Shown here piece by piece: positions 10,730-23,199 of a DNA stretch of 64,000 nt. The notes beneath the pieces are model-generated. The model did not search any database and was not told the origin of the DNA. It worked only from the letters and a program-made list of their open reading frames with translations. Location: positions 70,299-134,298 of the forward strand of contig NW_014575561.1 in the NCBI RefSeq assembly GCF_000708205.1. Direction: 5' to 3'. Position numbers and translations under genes: made by a program. The DNA is from Mixia osmundae IAM 14324. Its lineage: Eukaryota; Basidiomycota; Mixiomycetes; Mixiales; Mixiaceae. Positions within the stretch are counted from its first letter, which is position 1. Every line of letters starts with the position of its first letter.

Positions 10730-12330
10730 TCAATTGAGATGGATATAGACCGCGTGGGCGGTCCTGCTTGGGCATTAGTGATGTCAGATTGATCATCCGC
10801 GGTCTGACGCACTCGAAGAAGATAATGAAGATGATGATCCATTCTAATCGATGGCTTGTTTTCTACAAGGATCACGTAGACCGTCAGCTAATGAGCTCAC
10901 AAAGAACGGATGTCTTGCCGTTGAGAGCAACTCCATCAGGGTAGACTGCAGATTGCTCGCCCAGTCTAGCTTCTGATTGACGATATCGAGCCTCTGCTGC
11001 ACGTCTAGCGAATTTGATACTGCTTCGTGATACTCTGCACAGCTCCGTCAGCAGGCTGGCGGTAGCATGTGGAGGAGACGCACCCTCGAGGGCAGGACTT
11101 GACCAGAGAAAGTCGGGCGGATCGAGCAAGTTCTCCTCGTTCAGGTTGAGCTTTTGCCGCATTCTGAGCAGGAAGCCGAAGCTCTTGACAATCTCCTTCT
11201 TCTTGATGGGCGCCTCGCTGCCTTTTGCGAGCAGGTCGGGGATATTCGAGAGACTGCAGCCTGCGTCAGGTCACTCCGAGCGCTTGCAAGGGCCGCTCAC
11301 CCCTCTAGGAATTTGTCTAGCTCCGTCTCATAGTGATCGAGCTTTGTAGAGCGTGTGAGACCAGAGCTCAGAGCTAGGCGCGCTTGCAGGTCGCGTTCTG
11401 CAGTAGGCAAAGAAGCGCCAGACGATATCTGATCGGCTCTTCTGATACTTGAGCCAGTCGCAACGTCGAGTGAGTGGGGACTGCTGTCTACTTTGCTGAA
11501 AGCAGGAGGCGCAAAGCTCGTGACGACACTGGTCGGCCGCGCAGAGCTATCGAGATCAGTCTGACCAATCGTGATGGCATCGTCTCTTATGCCGGTCTCG
11601 CTGTATTTGGTCGCTTTCAGCAAAGCAGGATGTCTTTGTAGCGCAGCACTGACCTTGTCAGATCGACGATGAAGTTGACCGACTCGCTCTGGCACTCGGG
11701 ATAGCGCTCCTTCTCGACCGAGCTCTCGTTCGTGCCACCTCTGATGACCTTGTCAAGGAATCCAGCAGCTGTATGCTCGCCAAGTCCCCAGGTGACATAG
11801 CTACCGTTCTCAAAGATGAAGACTTCGCCAGACTGCTCAGTCTGGGCTATCGACGGCGTATCTCGCAGCGGCCACTGGGGCAGATAGACAGCCTCTCCCA
11901 TCAGATTGACCGCGTCCTTATCGTCCCCTCGCCCGAGCAAGCCAGATTCCCACAAGATGGTGCGCAAGGCATCAATATCATATTCTTCTGCAGAGGTGAA
12001 CGCTATCGCCAGGCCGTCCGAGCGAGCAGACGATGAGCTCTGGGTAGCGACAGGATCTGCTTTGAGAGGATTGTTCAGGCTCTTTTTCTTCTTTGGCTTC
12101 TTGTGTGGCCGTGATCGCTGCTTGTTGAGCGCTGCAGCGACGGGAGATGCTGCTTGCGCTCTGTGAAGCTCATGGACAGGCTCGATTCGAGGAGGCAGAC
12201 TGTCGCTCTTTGGCGTCGTCGCAGAAGTTGAGGACAAGTATCGATGACGTGACTGACAGGCGAGTCTGTGCATAGACTGACTGATACTCGGTACTGTCAT
12301 ACATACCTGTCTTGCAAGCCTCTGCGCCAT
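10730..12330 (-). CDS. DUF155 (RMD1/SIF2/MRX10-like) mitochondrial protein
   Basis: Six exons (12330-11654, 11600-11301, 11253-11084, 11034-10901, 10862-10813, 10763-10730) give about 454 residues. The N-terminus is basic and looks like a mitochondrial targeting sequence. The conserved core includes VFIFENGSYVTWGLGE, LARSSGLTRSTKLDHYE-type spacing, EYHEAVSNSLDVQQRLDIVN and a C-terminal HRLEWIIIFIIFFE membrane segment, the classic DUF155 order. In yeast such proteins sit on the mitochondrial inner membrane or act in meiosis and sporulation. One intron is only 38 nt (10863-10900). The last exon gives a short tail ending YIHLN; reading through would add an unlikely basic extension. Confidence 0.85.
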
Positions 12331-12645
12331 GATGCCTCACGTCGATATCGTTCGGTCAGAGCGTGCGTACGTGGTCAGCGCGTGTGGCGGCTTGATATGG
12401 ACGTCGTCAGTTGGCAGCTAATTCATCTGATGCTCCTCACACATCGATGGCGTTCCTCTCAAGCCCTCTATGAGGCTTCCTCCCTTCTCGACACTTCTTG
12501 TCACAGATCAGACTCGCTCAGGAGCTCCGTTGTTGAGGTTCGAGTTCCCCTGCATGACGTTGTCAGGTCTCCTCAGTCACTTGTTTGCGCCAAACCTCTC
12601 ATCAACGTTCTTTGTCGTGGAGAGCGACGGCAAACATCATCAGCT
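12331..12645. other. Intergenic region between divergent genes
   Basis: About 315 bp between the divergent DUF155 gene and the secreted-protein gene. I see no coding sequence; it presumably holds both promoters. Confidence 0.6.
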
Positions 12646-13341
12646 ATGAAGTCTGCTCTTGCAAGCCTCATCGTATTGGCAGCATCGCTGTCGCAAGCTG
12701 CTGTCGTGCCTCACGTCGCTGGCAATGAGCTCGTCGAGCGAGGACTCGTCAACCCAAACCTGCAACACTGTATCTACAAGATTGAGCTCGGCGAGTGATG
12801 CATGCTTAGCGGATCACATTTCCTGACCGTATCATACCTCAGGCCCAAACAGTCTCGACTGGATCGGCGGCTGGAAGCAACAGTGGTCGCTTCCAAAGAC
12901 CACTTACGTCTTTAGCGAGGTGGACCCCCTGTCTGACGACACACATCAACATGGCACAGGTCTGTTGTGGACCAATGAACGCTACGTGGATTCATCGGAT
13001 CCCAACAACATCAAGATCGGCCGCATGATCGAGTACCGCAGTACGCTTCCAGTCCGTTATGTCTCATCGCATCTGAAGCCCAGCAGTGTCGGGTCAGATC
13101 CATGATCAGTACAATTACGACATCAACATTCAGCTCTTTGTCGACTATTACGGCAATGTGATCGATGCGTACATGCCTCATGCGGTCATCGGTGAAACCC
13201 ATTTCATCTTGCCCAACGTTCCTGTTCCTGTGAGCATCGTAGGTCAGCATAAGAGGACCGGCTGACGATCCTGGTCAGGCTGACAAATGGGGCCTTGCCT
13301 GCGACGGCGTGCCTATCCAGAAGCATCCTCAGCCATACTGA
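12646..13341 (+). CDS. Secreted protein of unknown function, 180 aa
   Basis: Four exons (12646-12794, 12853-13040, 13087-13229, 13279-13341). It has a signal peptide (MKSALASLIVLAASLSQAA) and then a compact domain with LDWIGGWKQQWSLPKTTYVF, GTGLLWTNERYVDSSD and NYDINIQLFVDYYGNVIDAY. Cysteines occur only near the ends (HCIYKIEL and LACDGVPIQ), so one disulphide could close the domain. I do not recognise the family. The second acceptor (13086) was chosen because it alone keeps a stop-free frame into the QYNYDINIQ exon. It faces a small secreted gene on the other strand (13509-14341). Confidence 0.7.
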
Positions 13342-13508
13342 GCGCTGAGCGAGTTGTATAGCGCAAACGCAATCTATTTCCTGCTCGGCAATCACTCCAT
13401 TGCTCAGTGCGATCATGTCGGCGGCTGCCATCGCGCACAACTCCATCTTACAAGCTTGAGCGAAGCAAGCCATTGCTTGGAGCAGTGTCAAATCATTCTC
13501 GCAAGGTT

Positions 13509-14341
13509 CTAAGAAGAACGCAGACTTCCAGGGCGCGAGCCACCGATCGCCGTGTCTGACTCGTCGGCGCCCTCGGCCGCCTTTGGACGCAGTGTCTCCA
13601 TTGCGTCGCATTCGCCCGGCACGATGGGCGTGCAAACAAAGTCCACTAAGTCCGCATGAGCATCCATCACGATGCCAATGGGTCAGCTGACCTGTGTCTT
13701 GGAGAATCCAACTGCCGCACAGATCCGGTGTCGCGGCTTGCTGGTGGCGATAACAGCGCGATGATAGCCTTCTCCGCTCAAGCCGATATTGTCCTGCATT
13801 CATATTCAGCGCAGATCCATCCATACGCACACATGGCGCACGAATGGGCGCAAATGCGAGCACAAAGTCAAAGCAAGAAGTCGTGCGACAGCAAGCGTTG
13901 AAAGTCTCGGCTAGACCTGCGCGTCAGCGAGAAGCCAGACAGGTCAAACGGTAAGCTGACAAGAGGTCAGGCCGTCAAAGCAGATCGAGCCTTGATAGTC
14001 AATCACGTCCGGTGTCACTGCTATGCGTCGGAGTTTGCAAACGGGAGAAGCATAGCGATCGTATGAGTACTGTTTTCTTCTTCGGCATGAGTGTGACAGA
14101 GACGCAAGTGCTAGCGACGCACGCAGTCGACATCGCCTACCATCATGCCGTCTGGCTTGATCCAGATCTTCACTGTCGCCGGATTGACAAGAGTGACCAT
14201 GTTGACAGAAGCTGTGCCGTCTGCTTGCTCAAGCTTGCAGCTCGCCGCGCACGGCAGGAACTCGATGAAATACGTGCGTTCCCTCACAGCAAGACACCCA
14301 AGTGCGATACTCAGCGAGAGAAGCACGAGCAAGCCCATCAT
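13509..14341 (-). CDS. Small secreted protein, divergent member of the 38-40 kb family
   Basis: Signal peptide MMGLLVLLSLSIALGCLA, then RTYFIEFLPCAASCKLEQ, which lines up with exon 1 of the three tandem genes at 37.7-40 kb (aromatic start, then A-x-C). Exon 1 (14341-14123) is 73 codons ending in phase 0, as in the gene at 37753. Exon 2 is 14069-13961 and contains the RIAVTPDVIDYQG block matching their second block. A third exon from 13916 begins with NACC, like their CC motif, but then lacks the W-x-x-E-V-D continuation. The 3' structure is uncertain: the model 13916-13692 plus 13645-13509 gives 229 residues, but an extra intron ending at about 13793 would give another frame. Function unknown. 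Confidence 0.5.
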
Positions 14342-14633
14342 TGGAGTAACAAGATGCAACAGTCTGTAAGAAAGCCAGAAGTGCAGGTGAAACTATGGCG
14401 CGCTGGTGGCGACATGCGTACGTCCTCACTCTGGCTCTTCTCTTCAGCGCTAAGAGCATAACATCGCTCGTTGAGGCTCTCAGGGACAACATGGAACCAT
14501 CCAGTGCGTAGCGCTGCTCACGTTGCACAAAGCGGGCGCTTGGGCAAGGTGCAGCAATCGATCATCTCACCATCGAACAAGCGAGCACAACAGCAGCCTC
14601 TAACTACGAAACCATTTGCCACAGAAGCGCGCC

Positions 14634-16030
14634 TCACAGAGGTGATGCAGCGGTTCTTGCGAAACCGATACGCTTCGCGTCAGCATCGAGCACGACGTAG
14701 AAGCTCGTCAGAGACAGAGCGCCAAAGACGTTGCCAGCTTGAGTTGCAAGCGAAGGCTGGATGTTAGTCCAGGCGAGCTTGGTGTCGAGACCTTGCGTCT
14801 TAGCGACTTCGTCACTGAGCACGAGCGAGCTGCCTGGCATCGAGAACTTGCGCCCGGAGATGAAGAAATCTAGGTCTGGAATGAGGGGAACGGAGGACTT
14901 GGGCATGCTCAGGAAGCCATAATCCGTTTGCGCCAAGCCCTTGATTGGCTCTGCCCACCTGTCAAATCGGTTCAGATTCCATGCAAGCAGTTATCGTATG
15001 GGTCACTTGCTTGGAAAAGTAGGGATCCTTCAGATAGGTGAGTGTACTGCCGGTATCACTGCGCATCTGAATGAGCCTACATTGTGAGCATGGGGACGAG
15101 CACGAACATGATGGTGTAGACATCAGCTTTCTTGTCTGCTGTGAGTCCAATCGACGGAATCTATCGCGCCCGCGATAAGCTTCCTGATGTCAACGATGGG
15201 TACATCTGACCGTCATTGCAACGGCCCAAAATTCTCGCGGGCGGCCGTGAATGTTGATGTACGCGGGTAAGCGAGGCGAGTAGACAATGTCCGATCTGAG
15301 CTTGCTATGATCAATGCCACCGATGTATAGACCGTGTCTGTCGGCTGGCAAAGCGTCATTCAAGTCGTCGACTGTGAAGCCAAGACCGATGATGTTGCGT
15401 TTGACAATGCCGCTAGCCTTTAGCTGGGCAGCAAAGCCCAGGAATTGTCCAGGCTTGCCACCGCCGTCGAGCAAAGCGTCGTCGACCAATCCTTGGGGAC
15501 CGAGACCGACTGAGCGCTTGATCAGTCACATCGAGCCTGATCTCCAATACGCACTTATTCCGCCTTGGCTTGTCGGATCAGGCTTAGCATTCTTTGATCC
15601 TTTGATACCGCCGAAGCCGAGGTTGAATGCGAGGTCACCGACGGCAACTTGATCGCGGTACATGATTGCTTCTACGGCAGTACCGTCCGAAAAGGCCTCG
15701 GCAAGAACAACTTTGCTTGCAACGGCGGAGCGATCCGGCGTGTAAGCTGCGTATACGGGTCAACATCGGTCATCCTTTGTTTTCACATGACGACTGACGG
15801 TTGACGTATATCGGCCCACTGCCTGAATCGAGCATAACATTCTCATAGGTGACCGGATGGGTTGTACCGATCGTCAAATTGGTATAGAAGCTGCTTGCCA
15901 TGAAGCTCTTGGTCGGTACAAAGGCTCCACCGTGAGACTGAAGGCGGTGGCGATGGTGAACGCGAAGCTTGAGAACCGATGCATCTGCAACGTAAGCGGC
16001 AGCAATGATGATCTGTAGGGCGATCAGCAT
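14634..16030 (-). CDS. Secreted aspartic protease with DSG first motif
   Basis: A1-like protease of 382 residues. Exons are 16030-15799, 15746-15555, 15509-15211, 15160-15108, 15058-15011 and 14958-14634. It has a signal peptide (MLIALQIIIAAAYVADAS). The first catalytic motif is DSGSG instead of the usual DTG; the Asp is kept and Ser for Thr occurs in active family members. The second motif is DTGSTLTYL. The intron 14959-15010 needs a GC donor (GCAAGT) to give YFSKWAEPIKG, matching the gene at window start. It ends with FYVVLDADAKRIGFARTA. It belongs with the two downstream genes as a tandem array, but sequence divergence suggests an older duplication than at 0.9-3.9 kb. Confidence 0.87.
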
Positions 16031-16159
16031 CTTGCTGTCCTTTCTTCGCAAACGAGTGAGCTGAAAGTCTAGAGCGATTGGGAGGTAGCGAAGAGGTCAG
16101 ACAGGTCGTGTTGTGATCGATGGGCAGATAAGACAGCTGTTGCATTACATAGCGACAAT

Positions 16160-17582
16160 TTAGGCAACATGCGGCGTATGAGTCGTCTTGCCGAATCCGA
16201 TACGTGGTGGCGAGGTCTGTGCGTCGAGCGCAACGTATAGGCGAGCCAGCGAGTAGGCACCCAAAACATTGAACTGCGCAGGCTGGGGCGTAGCGGCGAC
16301 ATAGCTGCTTTCGCGTTAGCAATGATAACGTGCCAATGATGACGGTACTGCACCTCCAGGCCGTCGACATGTCATATCCGTATCTGCGGAGATACGAATC
16401 TGGGAAAAGCAGGTACTTGCCAGGAATTGTGAAGGGTACGCCCTCGATGACGATATCCAGGTCTGGAATCGTGTGGATCGAAGATCTGGGCACCTTGACG
16501 AGCTGCTCGGCGGGGCTTAGCGTTGCGCCTTCGATCTTGCTGAACCATCGTTTGAAATATTTTGGCTGCAGGAGCGTTATCGTTGCACCCGTATCGCTGT
16601 CGACCGACGTACCAATCAGCACGGAAGGTGTCCTCGGGCGTAGCTTACATAAAGCTGTACGAAGCGGTCGCGTCCTTCTTATATATCCCGAGCGAAGGTA
16701 TCTATATGTTCGTCAGACAATAGCTCCTCCGGATGTGTTTCTACAGACTTGCCTCCATAGCGAAAGACCAATACTGCGCAGAGAAACCGACAGCGGTGAA
16801 GATGGGTGGAAGTCGAGAAGTCCACGTCATCTCTGACTTGAGGACACTCTTATCGATGCCGCCGAGAGTGAGAGCTCCCTTGTTGAGACCATCGAGCCCT
16901 TGAAGATCAGCCGGCACAAACCCAAGTCCAATGATATTGGCATCGATCAGCTTGTCGGCTGTGAGTTGGGTCATCAGCGTCTTGACTTCTCCTGGCTTCG
17001 CGCCACCCGATCCAAAGACCGCGTCGGCCAACTCTTGAGGCGCGAAGCCTACGTAGCCGTTCGTAGACTCGGGACTACCTAAGCTCAGCTCGCGCCAATT
17101 GAAATATCAGAGAGTGATGACCCACCCAGGACCGTATGGATTTGAAGGATATGTGACGCCACCGAAATCCATTTTGAGCTTGATGCCGGTTCCACCGAGG
17201 CTGATGGTGTCGCGGAAGACGTTGCCAGAGGCTGTCTCGCCAGATCCGAAAGTTTCGTTGAAGACGACGGGCGTCTTGACCGCAGTAGGCGTTGGCACGT
17301 AGGCTGTTCTGCGTTCGTCAGCTATCCGCATCGTTGCTGCAACGACGCACGATTGAAGAACGTCACGGCCGAACCGGTATCGACAAAGAGATTTGAGTAC
17401 GACAGGGCACTGTCAGACATATTGACGTAGAACGACGAAGGGAGGAGCCGTCGATTAGGAAATTTGGTCAACAAGCTGTCGGCAAACCCATCGACTTCTG
17501 GCTTTTGGTGGAGCGGAAGCGTGATAATGCCGCCAAGCGCAATTTGCGTGAGGCATGCGATGCTGATGACTTGGTTGAACAT
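16160..17582 (-). CDS. Secreted aspartic protease, middle copy of array
   Basis: A1 protease of 390 residues in six exons: 17582-17351, 17303-17126, 17074-16753, 16701-16649, 16596-16354, 16304-16160. Signal peptide region MFNQVISIACLTQIALGG. Active-site motifs are DTGSAVTFF and, formed across an intron, DTGATITLL. The intron 16702-16752 starts with GC (GAG then GCAAGT); no GT donor gives the right frame, and the splice yields FAMEIPSLGIYKKDA, matching the paralogues. First exon (232 nt) and fourth exon (53 nt) lengths equal those of the neighbour at 14634-16030. Ends RIGFGKTTHTPHVA. Confidence 0.88.
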
Positions 17583-17721
17583 GTCTTCCTGTAGTCTGTG
17601 GACGAGCGTTGCTGGCGAGGTCAGCAGAGTCCTCAGATAGGATCGTCTCAGCCCGCATCATTGCAGCAGATAAGCGCAATGCATTGCTACGACGACCGAC
17701 AGACGGACGGGTTGCGAGCGA

Positions 17722-18957
17722 CTACGCCGGCGAGAAGCTGGTCTTTGCAACGCCAATCGTTTCGTTGTCTGCATCGAGCACGACCGCGAAACGTTCGTGA
17801 TGATAAACGCCGAAAATGCCACCTTTACCCTCGTCACCTTTGGTCACGAAGCTGTAGGCATTCTTCTTGATATCGAAACCTAGGCTGGCTGCATAATCGT
17901 CGGGGAGAAGAAGACTTGCGCCGGGCATTGCAAACGTAACGCCTTCGATACGGAAGTCAAGCGAAGGGATATGCTCGATTGAACTTCTTGGGAATCCGAC
18001 AGCCTCGACCTGTGCATCCATAAACGCCCCAGGGATCTGAGAGAACCACCTGATGACGGCACTGGTGAGAAGGATCTGCGTGCAAATAGATGGAAGCGTA
18101 CTTGTCAAAGTACGGTTTGGGGATAGCAGAAAAGGTTGTACCGGAATCGAATAACGTGTACGCAGCTTTGGAATCCGTTTTGAGCAATCCGATCGAGGGA
18201 AACTCTACTAAAGCGCTCCAGTAGAGGCGCGGTTTGCCTTGAGGATTGAGGATAGCTGGCAGACGGGGCGTATAGACGGGAGGCGATTGGAGCAAGCTTG
18301 CGTTGATCCCACCAAGGGTCATGGCTTGTGAGTCGACTGCGTGGCTTGCGGTCGTGTCGACTGGCTTGAAGGTCAGACAGAGCACGTTTCTTTCGATAGC
18401 ACCGGCGGCAACGAGCTCCTCCATCAAGACGCGATATCTGGTAGGCTTGTCGAAGTACTGTCGAGCGAGGAACTCTGGGCCAAACCCGATGATGCCATTG
18501 GCTTGAGCAGAGCTAAGTGGATTGCTTCAGTAGTCATCGAGATTCGACGTGGAAGAAAAGCGCACTCTGGCCGGGAACCAGTGAGAACGCTTCCGATTGT
18601 GGTATTGAGTCTAAGCTTGCCAAGACCAACGGTGTCGCGAACCATAAAGGCATCAACACTCGAGCCATCACCGAATTTCTCTTTAAAGTGTTCTGTCGTA
18701 TTGATTCCGGAGTGGCTGAGAACGAAGTTTTGGACCCAGCTGATGGAAGAGCCAGTGTCGATGATGACGTTTGGATATAAAATGCCGCCGACGGTGATGT
18801 TGGTGTAGAAGGCCGTGTGACCGATTTCCGAGATTGGCAGGTTGCGATGGTGACGACGGGCTAAGGCGTCCTTCTGCACGGGCAGACGATGGACTGGTAG
18901 CGTTATCACTGCCGATGCTACAGTAGCAAGCGAGAAGAGCACCATACTGTCGAGCAT
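17722..18957 (-). CDS. Secreted aspartic protease with DSG second motif
   Basis: A1 protease of 380 residues in only three exons (18957-18566, 18512-18102, 18061-17722). Signal peptide MLDSMVLFSLATVASAV, a KR-containing propeptide-like region, first motif DTGSSISWV and second motif DSGTTFSAI. So the Thr-to-Ser change is in the second lobe here and in the first lobe in the gene at 14634. It keeps GFGPEFL and the FAVVLDADNETIGVA end block. Intron 18062-18101 is only 40 nt. Several NTT/NIT sites suggest glycosylation. Confidence 0.88.
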
Positions 18958-19091
18958 CTTATCTTTGCAAAGTGGTTGACTTGCGGATGCGGTGCGAGGA
19001 GAAGCTAGCGATACGATTGCGTAGGCACGAAACGTGACGTTCGAACATTTCCACTGGCGATTCAGCGGGGTCAGTGCTCGCGTATGAGCGC

Positions 19092-19905
19092 TCATGCGGT
19101 CCAGAGCTCGTCTGGATCGATCCAGTCACACTGTCGGGTACTGTTCAGGTAGCCAAACGATACATCGTCGCATGCATAGGCGCAGGACTGCTTGACTATG
19201 CTTTGCCGCGTCAACGCGACCGGGGCGGATTGGAGGAGCTGTACAGACGCACAGTAGATTGGAAAGGCGGCCGCGCAATGGGATGGTACTTCGTAGCCAT
19301 GCAGATTCGAGCCATCGCAGGTCAAAGAGGCGGAAGTGGACTCTATCTCCGCTGTGTTGTCTGCGACACACGGTGAGAGAGCTTCTGGCGGGTGCAGGCA
19401 GTCATGCCTCGTCCGACCAAAGCCTTAGTGTGAATGCTAAGCTCGAGCCTGCAACACGAAGCGTACAATGCTCGATCGGGATACGAGGGTTCTTGAGCGA
19501 TAATGGAAAGTGGCTGACTCAGGACGATCTGCGCTGCTTGCCAGTTGCTGACGTCTGTGCCTCGTACGGGGCGGCAACGACCGAAAGCATCGACCTCTTC
19601 CTGGCCGGTCGCGGTGAGAAACGACTGTTTGACGTGAGCGACGCGAACGGCAGGCAACGCTCCCATCCGGCACGCACACATCTGACGGGAGGCTCGAAAG
19701 CAGGATTGATGGATATGCGTGCTCTCAGTGACGTCAGACGAGCGCTCAGGTTGGGAATGTAGTGGTGCTCCTGGTAAGCCGTTCTCGAACAGTACGCTTC
19801 GCAGTATCGAGCTTCGATACAATATGCAGACCAGCGGGAGGAAGGATGTGCGCTGACGATACACGCAACGCAGATGGAGAGTGCGACCCGGAGAGGCGAG
19901 AGCAT
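19092..19905 (-). CDS. Probable secreted cysteine-rich protein, exon structure unresolved
   Basis: A minus-strand start at 19905 opens with a good signal peptide (MLSPLRVALSICVACIVSA) followed by several cysteines. The 3' part, ending at 19092, is a cysteine-rich frame with LTCDGSNLHGYEVPSHCAAA, SCAYACDDVSFGYLNSTRQC and the end DPDELWTA. The two are in different frames, so at least one intron lies between about 19400 and 19800; I could not choose its borders. No family recognised. It is divergent from RPS3 (128 bp between starts). Confidence 0.45.
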
Positions 19906-20033
19906 GAGACGAGCGGGAGTGTCCTTCACAGTGCACGACGCGCGAGTGAGCTTTGAGTCAGACTCGGTGAAATCCGTGAGAGAAAAGTAAGCCTCACCCG
20001 CCAAGTTGACAGGGAAAGCCCGAACCAGCAAAG

Positions 20034-21016
<983 letters not shown>

Positions 21017-21186
21017 ACCCATCGTGCGCGCAATCCCTGTAGCATTGCATCTGCGCTCGCGCCCTCTTTACAGCTACATCGCCTGACGCGCGAGCTCGCT
21101 CGATCGAGCCCGCCTTTGTGTCCGCTCAGGCCTTGCTCGATCACTGACCTTCCTCCTTCTCTCGCTCTATCTGCAGAGCTCTCTAC

Positions 21187-22486
21187 ATGTTGCCACTAAT
21201 GTCAAGCGAGAGAATCACATGGCGACTGTACCAGCTCGTCGTCGCCACACTATCGCTGCTCTTCGTTCATACACTCGTGCAATCATGGGATGACACGACA
21301 CTCAGGTTCCGTCACAAGCTCATCAGCTATGCGCCCGTGCGCAATGCGCCCATGCTGCTGCATCACTTCAATGCCAATACGACGCACAGCACGCTATCGA
21401 GCGCGCTACGAAGCGATAGGGACTATGTCTATTTCCCTCAGTCTGGCGGGCACAGCAACCAATTCTTCACTCAAATGCGTGCACTCTATATCGGTCATCT
21501 CCTCAACCGTACCGTCATCGTGTATGTCGTGCAGTCCACGCTGGATGAATCGAACTCACACGACAGGCAGACCGCCGTTTGTGCGAGATCTGACTCATTC
21601 TGCAGCATCGTCGCCCGAATTCACCGACTTCAGCGCTATTTACACTCTACCGTTTGCGCCATCGATTGGCTTTGACCAGGCGAGGGTACACAGTATGGCA
21701 AACGCTCGTGAGAGCATGTCTTGCTGGACTCGCGCAGAGCAAACGCTTCGCTCTTCCCACTGCTTCGATCTTCATGCTTTTGCAATGCCTGCATGGGGAA
21801 GGGGATCGTACGAATCGCTTGCATTGCTCAACCAGAACCCGAAAGATCTCGTACTGCACCTAGATCGCCTGAACGCAAGCTCAGGTACGGCCCGACCGAA
21901 TGCGAAACTGCTCTGTGTACTTGACGGCTTTGCATTCCATTCGGCTGCTCTGATCCAGAGCGAGCATCGATACATTGCACCTGAAGAGCTACACGAGCGC
22001 GATCCTGCGTGGCTCGACATTGGACAACATCTCGCCTTTACAGCAATGGTCAGATTGGAAGCTGCTCAAGTCGTCCGAGACGCGTTCGGAAGCTGGCACG
22101 CTCGCTATGTGGCGATCCACATCAGACGGGGCGATTTCTGTAGGTACGGCAGGGTGAATTGCTCGCAAAGTCATGCAGATTTCCTCACGCCATTTCAGCG
22201 CGCTGTAGCTCGACTGCAAGTACGAGGCTGCGTCGAGACGCGCAGTCTGCCAAAGGTCCTCGTTGGCACAGACGAGAGCGATCCCGGGTTCCTCGACGCG
22301 ATTGAAGCGCTCGGCTGGACGCCTCTGTCCCTCGTCAAAGCCCACAGAGAGCACGACAAGCTAGACAGGGGCATCTTGACTGCTGCCATCTTTGCCCGCG
22401 CTCATGCCTTTGTGGGAACATCGCAAAGCACCATGTCTGCGCTCGCGCAACGAAGAGTAGGCGCTTCGTGCGCTCATCTAGTGTAA
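21187..22486 (+). CDS. O-fucosyltransferase-like type II membrane protein
   Basis: Two exons (21187-21521, 21571-22486; canonical GTATGT donor) give 416 residues. A signal-anchor near the N-terminus (LVVATLSLLFVHTLV) suggests a Golgi protein with lumenal catalytic domain. Motifs typical of the GDP-fucose O-fucosyltransferase superfamily are present: YFPQSGGHSNQF near the start, the IHIRRGDF loop, VLVGTDESDPGF and a final FVGTSQSTMSALAQ. I cannot assign the acceptor. An extra short intron at the very 3' end is possible, changing only the last few residues. Confidence 0.72.
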
Positions 22487-22614
22487 CACGATCGCGATGC
22501 ATAGATTGGAGTCCTGAGCGAGATAGGTGTGAACGCTTTGGCCCTCTGTCTCACGATCTCTTGCAAGCGACGAGATTGCGCTCACTCCGAAACTCTGCAG
22601 ACAGCCGAAGCAAC

Positions 22615-23199
22615 ATGATGGCGAGGATGTCCAAGATGGTCAGGATGCTCAATGACAGTCTCGAGGCTTGGTTCTGCATCGTCGCCGTGCCCGCTTGGCT
22701 CTACTTGTTCATGACATTGTCGCCCTCTGACGGCGGTGCGATCAGTCGTGAGGAGGAAGCGATCCGTACGCTCTCCATCTTCCAGATCGGTGTCGCCGTG
22801 ATGGTCTTCATCAACGTCGTATCAGTCTCGAAAGCATACATGCGACAGCCGAAGCGACTCATCCTTGCTCTCGATGAAGGAAACCTCGAACGGGGCGAGA
22901 AGCCGTCGCCTGAGCCTCACTTCGAGGAGGAGGAAGAGCAAGTCAGCAGAACTGAGCTCGGTCTGGAAGGCGTAGCCATCGGCTGTCTCGTCACTGCAGT
23001 ATTCACACATCAGGTTCTGTATCTCATCGGTGTCTTCCTCTCGCTTGATGTTCTCGTCGGACTGCGACTTGGCGACATGGCGTTACAATCCAGTGCAAGT
23101 CATTCGCTTTGGAGCCCGACGGTGCCCATCTTGGACGATGTGCCTGTCCGCATGCCGAACGAGCCTCAGACTTGCACGTTGGCTCGTTTGCTGCACTGA
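22615..23199 (+). CDS. Small multi-pass membrane protein, unknown
   Basis: Single-exon protein of 194 residues starting MMARMSKMVRML. Hydrophobic segments lie near residues 17-37 (CIVAVPAWLYLFMTL), 52-72 (IFQIGVAVMVFINVVSV) and 121-147 (IGCLVTAVFTHQVLYLIGVF). An acidic loop EEEEEQ precedes the third. I recognise no family. The reading frame is intact and codon use looks like the neighbours. It sits between two glycosyltransferase-like genes on the same strand. Confidence 0.6.
   Translation: MMARMSKMVRMLNDSLEAWFCIVAVPAWLYLFMTLSPSDGGAISREEEAIRTLSIFQIGVAVMVFINVVSVSKAYMRQPKRLILALDEGNLERGEKPSPEPHFEEEEEQVSRTELGLEGVAIGCLVTAVFTHQVLYLIGVFLSLDVLVGLRLGDMALQSSASHSLWSPTVPILDDVPVRMPNEPQTCTLARLLH

Noticed and set aside
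13204-13863. A 219-codon minus-strand frame read as one gene
   Set aside because: Its part beyond 13509 overlaps the secreted gene on the plus strand and is rich in Arg, Cys and Met without a start; the frame is better explained as one exon of the secreted gene at 13509-14341.
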